This document shows, piece by piece, positions 36,901 through 48,900 of a stretch of DNA of 64,000 nucleotides (position 1 is its first letter; every line of letters begins with the position of its first letter). The notes beneath the pieces were generated by a model, which did not search any database, was not told the origin of the DNA, and saw only the letters and a list, made by a program, of their open reading frames with translations. The position numbers and the translations under genes were made by a program. The stretch is from contig JBAIAA010000441.1 of NCBI GenBank assembly GCA_037893245.1, positions 372,001 to 436,000 of the forward strand, read 5' to 3'. The stretch comes from Crossaster papposus. Its lineage: Eukaryota; Echinodermata; Asteroidea; Velatida; Solasteridae.

Positions 36901-39900
36901 ACTACAAGTAATACAAAACAAACAAATGACAAAGGAATGAATTGACTTAATAAAAATAATAATAATAATAGATATTTAGAAAGCACAGACGATCGCAGAA
37001 ACGTTTTGGCCAAAGGACGCTGCAACAAAGAATAAATACAAATGAAGTTTTTGTAATCAGACTTGAATCTGGATGACTTGTGAATTAGCCTGTGATGAAT
37101 TGTGGCCGATTTGATCACAACTCCGCTGAGAGATCGCAATGCCAAAGCCAACAGTTCCTGTGAGTGGTCAATGGATTTAGAGTAATTGATTGGCTAAACC
37201 TCATGTGGCAATGCCGACTACAAGAAGCAACAGCTTATTAATTTAGAGTGAGGGCTGGGAAAACACTCTCCGTAATTAGATGCTCAAGAACGGGAACAAC
37301 AATTCACCCCTAAAATTCAATAAAATGCTGCTCAATGGCACACAGAATTATTAAAGGTCGATTTTGTTCGCGCATGAGATCAAGGCCATGTGTAGCTACA
37401 TAACAAGTTATTTTTATTATTATTATTATTTGTTCTTTCTGGTAATGAAACCAAGGATCCCTCAAAAGTTTGTTAGCCTGAAGAAACCTGTAGAGAGAAG
37501 ACACAATGAGAAGAAGATACCGTTTTAGAGGTGGGAGGAAAACCACAGAGGGAAAACCCTGGGGGAAACTCACAGAGTCAGGCAGGGACTAAAAACCCAA
37601 TCCACATATTGGTCTAGGCGGGATTCGAACCTGTGTCACAGCAGTAAAAAAACGAGGACAGAACCAACCTAACCTCACTCCTCAAGTGACCCTTGGTTTG
37701 CAAGTGTCGACCCTTTTCCGAAGTCGAGCCCTGTATGTTTTGTGTTCTTAGAGCTTAATGAGAGAGCACGTGCATGCATGCAACGCAGAAACGAAAGTAA
37801 TTAATCAGAAGACGAGAGCAAAGATACAGGGAGCAGATCACCGCTCCAGGGCAACATTAATGGAAGAGGTAGGCAAATGTTATTGTGACACTGAAATGTC
37901 CCCACAACTCAGTCAGAATTAAGCCTACCCTTAAACGTTTACACTACATACATTAAGATACCGGTCGGTAGGTGAATCTTAATGGGAGAGCACTTGCACG
38001 CGTGCACTGCAGAAAAGACTACTAAAGTTGTCACGATGACTGCACGCCCTCATTTAATCAGAAGACGTGAGCAGAGATACAGGGAGCAGATCACTGCTCC
38101 GGGGTAATTGAAACGGTAATTGAAGAGGCAGGTATCTTGTTGCCGCGGCGTCAGAATGTGATAGAGTGAACAAATATTTCTGCAGCCCACAGGAGAACGT
38201 GCAGTAAATTATTGCAAATGACAGTTAATGTGTCCGGTTGGGGTATGGAACACGCAAGTAGGTGATTTTCTCGGTTTGTGGTAAGTACATTTCATGTATT
38301 TTTACAGTGAAGTAGCTGTAATTTGTTTTTATATGTTAATACTGTTTTAACTGTAACATATGCCAATGTCCACAACCATGACAACACAAAGTGCATGCTT
38401 TTAATGGTCAGGTTCTTATTGAAAGCTATTGATTCAAGTCCAGTACTGAGACTCGAGTTTGTGTTAATCAAGTCAGGGTTTGGGTGACTCAGATTTGAAA
38501 TGAGTCAGATCAGCACCATAAATTCTCAGACTCGGATTGAGACTCGGATTAAGACTCAGATTGAGACTCAGATTGAGACTCAGATTAAGACTCAGATTGA
38601 AACACTCAGATTGAGACTCAGATAGCGTCTCAGATAGCGACTCGGATTGAGTCTCAAATTTAGAATTAGATTGAGACTCAGATTGAGACTCAAGAAACTC
38701 GGACTCGCGAGCTCACATTAAGTACTTGACAACACTGGTGTGCAGTAAACAACTTTTAATAAAACCACTTTAGTCCAATCTTTTACAAAGATTACTAATA
38801 TCATTAATACAAAAAAAAAAATAACCCAAATTTTGTCTCATTTTGCCAGAACACCTCACACTGATTAACTATTCCAGGGTTGCGAATTCAAATTAATTAA
38901 CAGCTCAGATTGTGTTTGCGCCACTAGGTAAATATTGATATACACATGTACATGTATACTGTGCCAATATTAGGTTTCCACACACCTTTTCTGGTCACGT
39001 TTGTCACGTTTGTATTCATTCAACATTCTTGTGAAAGACCTTCGTTCGTGGGATTTTTAAAATGTTATTTGTGGGTTATTTTAATGTTCTCTTGTGCATT
39101 CTTAAAATATAGTCTTTTTTACAAAGTGGTTTTTCAATTCATCTGAATGAACAATTTCAACTGGATATTAAATTAAAACATTGAACGATTGATCAAATTA
39201 ATGATTTGTTAAGGGCCATGGGGCCCAAATCCCTCTTTCTGAACAAGGCTTGGTCTTTATTTGTTTGTTGCCTGAAATTTAATCGGTATTGATAAACTCT
39301 AATTTAATTAAAGTTTTCATCATAAATTTTTGAAAACGAAGACGCTATATTCCGCATTCGTCTGTTGGAAATATGGAGTTTTGCTTGAACAAGTCCAAGT
39401 ACACGAAAAACAACTGTTGGAAAAACGTGTTTGGATATCGATAACGCACGTGTCAAAAATGACTTTTAAAAAAAAGGACATCATTGATCGAAGACAAGAC
39501 CATGTAAAAACTCTTGATAAAGACATAAAAAATGCTTGGAAATGAGATTGGTTGGAGAAGGAGTTCCCCTTGCAGAAGCTGTTCGAATATGTGACCCGCT
39601 CCATCGAAATCAGGAAAAAGACGCAAAATGACTTTTTGAGATATGCACATGGTGAGAAAGGGAATTTCATAAGCTTTCTAATGATACTCATCACAAGTGT
39701 GTATCTGTTTAGGTTAACGAGTTATGGTCTCATGAAGATGACAGGTGTATGTTTATTTGCCGAATCCACATTCCGAGAAAAACGACTTTGAAATAAACAA
39801 AATTGACCAAAATCATACGGACAGCGCACACAAATCCTCTTCATTTTCATCTTTATTGATTGTGTTTACATACAAGACATTAATGACAATAATCTGTGAT

Positions 39901-42900
39901 AACTACACTTCCTAAAACTACAATGTTCAGAAAATCGACTTGGTCAAGATTTTCACCCATGCGTTCACTTCAACGGCCGATTGCGTATAACGGCCTCAGC
40001 GACTTATTCCTGATTACGATGGAGCGGGTCACATATTTGATCGACCAGGCGTGGCATAACGTTATTGCTCCATGCTTGGTCTGCAAGGAGATGAATTACT
40101 TTAGACACGGATTAGTAATGCTGTCTGATCACTGCAAAGTGTCAAAACATCGGGAACTAGTAAAACTAGGAAAGACTAATTATCGTCTCCAAGGTGAGAA
40201 ATGGAATATTTATTGAATTTAGGCCGACATTTAATCATTTCAAAATTTAAGAATCATTTAAAAAGGCACATTATCCCTTTTGCAACTATCGCAAAAGTAA
40301 CTAACCAAATTATAATTTTTTTCTTTCAAATTTCTGCAAATTTTAACCTAGTCAGTTTCCCTTGTGTTTTATTTGTGTATTAAACGATACAAAGTTGTAT
40401 TCTCATTAAGTGATCCCCACAATGTCGCTTCCCGGGTTGTATCGTAAAAGTGGGCGTGATTTCTAGCCACACGGAATTCTGGTGTTTATGACTTCTGACT
40501 AGCGCCCTCGAACAAAAATACTGACAAAACCAGAACAAAAAAGAAGCTTTTTCGCTTTTAGTCCCAATTAGTCACCTCTTGACTAAGAAAGGAATTGAAA
40601 ATGGGCTCCTTTACAACTGTGTCAATCATTACAGACAGATGTTAGTTAGTCATCAGGGTCCAATTTCCTAAAACACGTAAGCACACAAACTTGCTTAGCA
40701 TGAACATTCTTCCCTGGTAAAAACAGAGTTACAGATTAAATATTGTTTGTGATTGGCATTCAGCTGGTTTTTTCTTTGCAAGAACTGTTTGTGCTTAGCA
40801 AATTTGTGCGCTTACACGTTTTATGAAATTAGCTCTAGATGGTCAGGTCCACAAATGGTTGGAATCCAAGTGTAATTATGTAGCAATATATTTAAACCCC
40901 TTAGGCTTTATTATTAATAGAGAGTGTGCATTTGTTTTGTGTTTTCGGCAGGGATAACTCAGATTTGGATTTTGGGGACAGTCATTTTGGAGACTTACAC
41001 CGGTTGGAGGGAAGACGGAAAGACCGAGGACTAACATCAGTTGAGCTTAAGACACTTCTTATACACAACCTTAAAAAAAAAGACTTGGATGCCGAACAAT
41101 TATAAGACAAGCAAAGGACCATTGGAAGTACGACATCCAAGATGGATGTCCTGGGCATTATAAGTATACCCATCGGCATTGTGGGAGTTATCGGCAACAG
41201 TATCGTCTGCCTCGTGATTTGGCACGATGCTGAACTACACACCTTGACCAACACTTTCATCGTCAACCAGGCTGTGGCCGACCTCCTGTGCTCCCTCATC
41301 CTGCCGCTGCAGTTCAACATCCCCTCCCCGGACCCCTTGCCCGAAGGCAGTTACGGGGAGTTCATCTGCAAAGTCTGGACGTTCGAGTACATCCTCTGGC
41401 TCTTCCTCAACGCCTCCACGCTGGGTTTGGCAGCGCTGACGTTCGAGCGCTACCTCGCCATCGTGTTCCCGTTCCGGTATATTGCCATCACGGTGACCAA
41501 GTGCTTGCCCGTCACGCTCATCGCGACCACCTGGCTGCTGAGCGTGGCCTCGGCGACTCTGACACTTTCCACCGTGGAGTTCTCCGCAGCCGAGAATCGC
41601 TGCGACGTAAGCCCGGATTTGGAGCTGCGCAACCCGCCGCTGCACGCCCTCCTGATCGTCGACAGCGTATTCCTCTTCCTCCTGCCAGCAGTCCTGATGC
41701 TCTTCGCTTACGTGCACATCATGCTGGTGCTGCGTCGCAAGGCGCGCACCGTCCAACCAATGCCGTCCACCACGCATGCGCGTGCACACAGCATCAGCGA
41801 ACCCAAGGCCCCACCCCAGGAGATGCAGAACGCTTCCATGCTACGCGCCAGCAAGAACGTCATCAAGACCCTCCTGTTGGTCTTTGGCGTCTATATCATA
41901 TGCTGGCTGCCTAATCTCATCGCCTTCGTGGTTAATTTCTCGGACGAGGTCTACGCACTCACCATCATCCTTGGTGCCGCTAACTCCTGTGCAAATCCCA
42001 TCATCTATGCGTTGAAATATAAGTCTTTCCAAGCGGGCTTGAAAAAGTTGTTCAAAAGGAATCGTTGATGAAGACAAACAACCTGTTTGATTGTACCCTG
42101 CACTAGCCTTAGTCATAGAATTGCCTCATTAATTTCAATGCAAATACAGTGTACAAATTCTCCTATTTGTCGCACATTAATCAGACATTTGTATTTATCC
42201 ATGCATAAAAATGTAGCACACTGAGAATACACACATTTTATACGTCACTATTTGCAACAAATTACAAAAAATTGAATGCACGCGTCATCAAAATTGGTCA
42301 GATTAAAGCCCAAGACTTGTTTGGAAGACACAGGACCTACAGTAAGTCTCCGCAGAACGAAAGAAAGCAATTAGAAGTGCCAATAGTTTTTAAACCAATA
42401 ATCCTCCGACCTATAAAACAGCTCGGATTGGGTGTACAAAACGCTTGTACCTGCACGAGTGTGTGTTTAGTCAATCTAGCAATTGTTCGCCTGTAATACA
42501 GAGTGGGGGATGAGTTGGGAAGGTGGCTCAATGTCCAAATAGACGAGTAATTTCCATTTGCCGTGTCAAATTGAAACCTACATTGCCATGATTGTACAAT
42601 CTCATTACGATTGCCCCAACAATAGCCCCAATGAATTTGACAAGTTTATTAAAAAAAAACTGTGTAATGGAGAACTACCTAAATTAAATTGCTGTACCAT
42701 GGTTGTTTGTTATAACTAACTTAACATATACAAATTCTCAGTTCCATAACCCTAACGCTCCTCAATCCTCAAAAATCCTCATTGCAGTTTTGGAGGATTT
42801 TTGAGGATTGAGGCTGTATGGAGTTTTTAAAAAATTAGGATTTTTGAGGATTGAGGCACAATGTTGTTTTACAATGTTTCAAGTGTGGAGGATTTGAGGA

Positions 42901-45900
42901 TTGAGGCACAATGGGGTTTTCAAAAAATGAGGATTTTGGAGGAATGAGGCAATGGGGTTTTCAAAAAATCATAATGAGGATTTTGGAGGATTGACTTTTT
43001 TCAATCCCCAGAATCCTCATTGCAGTTTTGGAGGATTAAAAAAAATGAGGATTTTGGAGAATTGAGGCACATGATGTTGTTTCAAGTGTGGAGGATTTTT
43101 GAGGATTGAGGCTAGATGGGGTTTTAAAAAAATGAGGTTTTTGAAAAAATGAGGATTTTGGAGGATTGAGGATGGTTGCTAGCAAAAAGGGCCTAGGGGG
43201 TTAGGGTTAAAAATCTTGATTGCTTTTGAACTGTGTCTAAAAAAAAATTTACATGCAAAATGCAAGTGTTAATGTGAGGGTGTTTTGTGTTCAGGCAATA
43301 GTTATCGATAAAAAAATGTATATTTTGCTAAAGCAAAAGAAGTTTGTTTTGTTTGCCTTTGTTTGGTAGTTTAGTTAAAATGTCAAGGGATCTTCCGTCA
43401 AAAAAACTCACCCTAAATACTTCATAAAATGTACAAGACAAAGGTAGACGGAAGACACCCTTAAAAATGTAATGCCAGTTATGTACCACGGAATAATGGA
43501 ATTGCCCTGATAATTATATACAAACTCTGGCAAGCTCCTAACAAGGAACAAAATGCCTGTTTGATTTCTCCGCATCGCGGTACAGTTTGGGCCGGTTTGT
43601 CTCATACGCGAGATCATGCGATCGGGAGACTCCTAACATCGAGGTCCCTCAAGTTCTTTTGTAGAATCCTACACTCGCAAGATATAATTTCTTCGCGGTG
43701 CTACCGCAAACAACTTATCTCAGCTTTTCTGAGTTCTCCAAAATAGGTCATTTTCAAAGAGGGATACATTGTACCTTTTGGCTGTACAACAAATTGGTAA
43801 ACCTTCTGGATAATGTAATTAGTACAACCGGGGAAAATTTACACTATCCCAAATTAAATTTATTCATTATCTGAACGCCTGCCCCATTTTGCGTGCTAAA
43901 TTGGACCATCTACGCTCTGCTAATTGTGTAAGAATGGTACATGTATACTCAGTGGCGCTGCAACACTTTTAAAAGTTGGGGGAAGGGGGCAAAGCAGTTG
44001 CCCTTTTCTATGTTTTTTTGTGTGCAACATGTATAAAATACTAACTTGATGCGCCTATCAATTGCCAAGGGTTCTTCCACACTTTCCTCTAGTAGCCCAC
44101 ACCTTGAGTGGCCTTTGGCCTTGTGATGGGAGATCATATCTTGTTTCAGTGTGAGGGGCTGGTTCTTCCACACTTTCCTCTAGTAGCCCACACATCGAGT
44201 GGCCTTTGGCCTTGTGATGGGAGATCATATCTTGTTCGAGTGTGAGGGGCTGGCACTTCTTCCACACTTTCCTCTAGTAGCCCACACCTTAAGCGGCCTT
44301 TGGCCTTGTGATGGGAGATCACATCATGTTTTAGTGCGAGGGGCATGGTTCTTCCACACTTTCCTCTAGTAGCCCACACCTTGAGTGGCCTTTGGCCTTG
44401 TGATGGGAGATCATATCTTGTTTTAGTGCGAGGGGCTGGTTCTTCCACACTTTCCTCTAGTAGCCCACACCTTGAGTGGCCTTCGGCCTAGTGATTGGAG
44501 ATCATATCTCGTTTCAGTGTGAGGGGCTGGTTCTTCCACACTTTCCTCTAGTAGCCCACACCCCGAGTGGCCTTTGGCCTTGTGATGAGCAATTTGCATT
44601 AACAAAAAGGTAGATGTTCATTAACATCCCATTTTCATGAGGCTTTAAAGTGAATTAATAAGTAACTTCCTCAGTCTCCAAATTAATTACTCTTGAAGCT
44701 TAAACAAACTGACTGCAAACCAATGATGATTGTGTTATTGAAAGCTTGGGACGGTGTTTGCTTTAAACAAATAATTAGTGGCCTTTGGCATTGTGATGGG
44801 CAATTTGTATTTAAAAAAAAAAAAAAGACGTTTATTATTTAAACCTGTCATTTATATCAAACTTCAAAGTTAATTAATAAGTAACTTGCTCTAATCATGG
44901 GAAAAAATTACTCTTGAAGCTTGAACAAACTGACCTCAAAACCAATGATGATTGTGTCATTGAAAACGTTCGGCCAGCGTTTGCTTTAATTCAATTAGTT
45001 GAATGTCCATTCCCTCAAACCTAATGAAATTGGCATTTTCCGCTTCTCTGGTTACTCCGGAACAAAAATCAATCAATTTAAAGTGCAACGTCAATATCGT
45101 TTTGTGAGCGCAACGAACTGTTTTAACCCTTAGCACGCTACCATTCATATACACACGTATTCCCATGGCGCTGGATTTCCTGTGCAAGTCACTAAGTAAT
45201 GCACACTAATCTGTTCCGAAGCTTTTTATTCTATGATGGGTGTGTTTTACAGGAAAATGCAACATAAACTATTTGTTCAGTAGGAAATTTCCTTTCCATT
45301 GGTGGCCGTGAGGATGGCTAAAATTGATCAGCCAGTTGTGGTGGTAAGCCCTCCGAAATGCATCATTACGAGCTGCTATCCGAGCCGCGTTAGGAGCCGC
45401 ATAACCTCCCGCTTGCTGGCGAACTTCACCGGGGCCATCGTCGCGTTGTGCCCCATCACTACTATCGTTATCAATGGAACCTTCACCACGTTCTCGTACA
45501 CACTGGCATACTCGTTGTCGACACTATCGTTGACATAATCGTTCTGAAAAAGGCCTTCAAAGTCCGAATCTCCGGAGTCTGAGTCCCCAAAAATCTCCTG
45601 AAATGCAGCTCCGGCGTCCATTGAACACTCGAACAGCGGAACAGACAGATTTTCAATCGAAAATAGCAGAGAATTTTGGAAGAAACGAGTGTGAATTTAT
45701 GATTGAACAACGTTAGCCTCGTAATCATCTATCCAATGGTACCCGGGTGAGGGTCAGGGGTCAATGGTTTGTTATATTCATTCATTTATAAATAGAACGT
45801 TGTCGCGGGCGACTGTAGTCGCCCATAGCAGTGTGGGAATAAATGCGCTGGGCGACTGGAGTCGCCGATAGCGTGCAAAGGATAAAGGATGGACATGTAT

Positions 45901-48900
45901 TGTACACATATACATGCACGGAATATATGAAAAATCAATAACTCGCCAATAAAGGTTTAGTATATACCATTGGTAATTGCTTGAATTATCATGAATGGGT
46001 GGATTTGGGGGGTTGTATTTTATAATAAATATCGTTTTAACTGACCTGTTTGAAGATTTACAATCGGCTATGCCGAGGAAAGCGGCGTTCGTTTTCAAAC
46101 AGCGTCGGGCAGTGGCTCTTATGTTGTTCTTGTTGTTTTCACTTTCGCCATTGGGCGATCGTGAATTTGTTTTTATAAAATTCAATTTTTCGGAACATTT
46201 ATAGGATATCTAGCGCAATCCTTTTGCTGGATGCCTAGAATCGTTATTTACTTTCAAATAAGTAAGATATTTCTTAATAATTCGAAAGTAGGTTTTGTTC
46301 GATATCTGCAAATGATGTATCCTACATGTACAATGTACCTATAACATACCATAATAAATCATGGATTTCTTTTTTTTAGAGGGGGAGTTAAAAATACCTG
46401 AATGAATAATTTGTCTTCAATTAAATTAAGATGAAGTCTCGCCCATTTGTTGTTATTTAGTGTATTATATTTCATGTAGTCATTGTGATAAAAAAATGCC
46501 TTTGAAGTCTATTTACCGACAATTCTGACAGCTGCTATAACTTGCTGACATTGTATCAGTGTTTTGTTACAGTTGTCCTTTGAGTAAGTTTTTCCGAGGT
46601 TTACTTTTTGGAAAATGTGCTGAATTAATTCACGATCCCACGGACCCGTACCTGGAATGTGGTTTTGAAACCTGATACTGCAGGAGAGGTATTTGGTTCT
46701 ATTGTATCAACTCTGCGGCCAGCCGGGCTGATCTGCGGTCGGCTTTTTTGCTACATTTCGTGTGGACTCACTCAAAGGATTTAGTTCATTGAACCTTATT
46801 TATTTTGGAAAAAGACGTGCCACTGTAGACGTGCAATTATGGAGAGCGGCAAGTCAATTTATTTACAAACATTTATTACAAGCTGAGAGTAAACTCCATG
46901 CAATACGGGATCGCTGTTGACAATCTGGCTCTGAAAACCGCGCACTTAACTCTTTTTTTTCACTGGACCGCCAGACTACTTAGAAAAGGGTTTTGACTAG
47001 ACCGCCGCTGTTTTGAGTGACTATAATTTGTTTGCGTCGAACCCTGAGTTGCAAAGTAGGCCCGTGCATTTGTTTAGTTGCGGAATGCAGGGGAAGTAAG
47101 CACGCCATGCCAGCGCGGCAGTCGCGCTGCAGCTTGCTAGTGGAGTGAGCGGGGATGTACATGCACGTGCCGACGCGGTGTATACTTCCGGGTTTTTGTT
47201 ATGATTCTAATAATAGTCACGGGTACCCGGGTACCCGACCGTGACGGGAATAGGGTACCCGGGTCCCGTACTACCCGTAAACGCACACCCTTAAAACAAA
47301 CGTCATTTTTCTTGGTTTCCTTGTCGTCTCCCCCCTCCCCCTCCCATTCATCATAATTCAAGAAATTACGAATGGTGCATCCTACCTTTTCATCCACCCA
47401 TTCACGATAATTCAAGCAGTTACCAATGGTGTATCCTACCTTTACATCCACCCATTCATGATAATTCAAGCAGTTACCAATGGTGTATCCTACCTTTGCA
47501 TCCACCCATTCAAGATAACTCAAGCAATTACCAATGGTGTATCCTACCTTTAATGGAAATTTTTTATTTAATGAAAAAATCCCTTCAGTAGTTTTTCCCT
47601 AATCCTGCTAACAAACAAACAAACAAACAAAAACCAAACACCCCGACAGACAAACAAACGTAGGAAGAAACCTCCTTGATAGAAGTACTAACTTGTGTCC
47701 TACTGTACCTACCATGTTTGCCTGTCTTGCCTCTTCGATGTAGTGGGTGGTTAGGATGATAGTCGTATTCCCTTCTTTCACAAATGCTAACAGATGTTCC
47801 CAGATCCTGTCGAGTCGACATATGAAAATTTTTACTAATCGTCTCTGATTGTTTTCTTACCCAGCAAGGGCCAATTTTATAAAATATGTAAGCACAAACA
47901 TTTGCTTAGCACCAATTTAGTAAAAACAGGTTACCAATCCAAAACTCCATGTGTTTTTTCATGCTCAGCACAATCCAGCTGAATACCAGTTACAAACAAT
48001 GAACATTACCTGAACATTTGATTTGCTTAGCACCAATTAACCAGTTCGCGCCGGATGACGTATATATAAACGCAAAGTTTTCCCCAGATTCAAAACTGAT
48101 GACGCATAAACACGTCACGAGCAAGGCCGGAAATGTCTGTCAGCAGCGAGCAAGGCCAGAAATGCGTGGGTGTGCTTCCCGGTACTATCGGCGTGAACAC
48201 GCCTTGGATCGAGTTTCGTTAAAAATAGTCCCGTACTAATCAGTACTAATCAACCCACAGCAGTGATTAGTAGAGGATTTTGGAGGATTGAGGCAATGGT
48301 CACCCCTCTACTTAATAAATTCAAGAAATTACGGATGATTTTAGAGGATCGAGGATGAATCCCATTTTTACATGGAGGCAATTGAAGGATTTTGAAGAAT
48401 TGAGGATGGTTCCTTGCCAGAGGGCCGAGGGGTTTGGGTTAAGTTAATGCCCTGTACCTCATTCGTAATAAGGGATCCACTCCAACTGTTGGTTCATCCA
48501 GAATGAGTAGAGGTGGACTCTGCACCAGGGCTGAGGCAAAGGACACCCGACGCTTCTCACCTCCACTAAATGGGCGGGGCATGCATAAAAGAGAATGAGA
48601 AATAAAATATACAAAAATTGAAAAATGAATAAAAAAAAACACACAAATAAACCACTAGGGAAACTGACTACCTAAATTTGCATAAACTTCAAAATGAACA
48701 AAGAAAATGGCAAGGCGGGACTCGAACCTGTGACTTCCGGAATACGTGACTTCCGGAATACCAGACCGGCGCTCTACCAACTGAGCTATCCTGCCCTACG
48801 ATGGCGGTCTCCCAAATTGTCAGTATTATTTACTTCTGACAAGCGCCCTCGAACAAAGATATTGACAATTTGGGGGACTGCCAACATATAGGGCAAGATA

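Noticed and set aside
39315-40383. Small plus-strand frames as a multi-exon gene
   Set aside because: They overlap an inverted-repeat element, have no consistent splice sites and no domain.
41235-41914. 184-codon antisense and 208-codon alternative frames over the receptor
   Set aside because: High GC in the receptor coding sequence leaves shadow frames; only the receptor frame shows a protein family.
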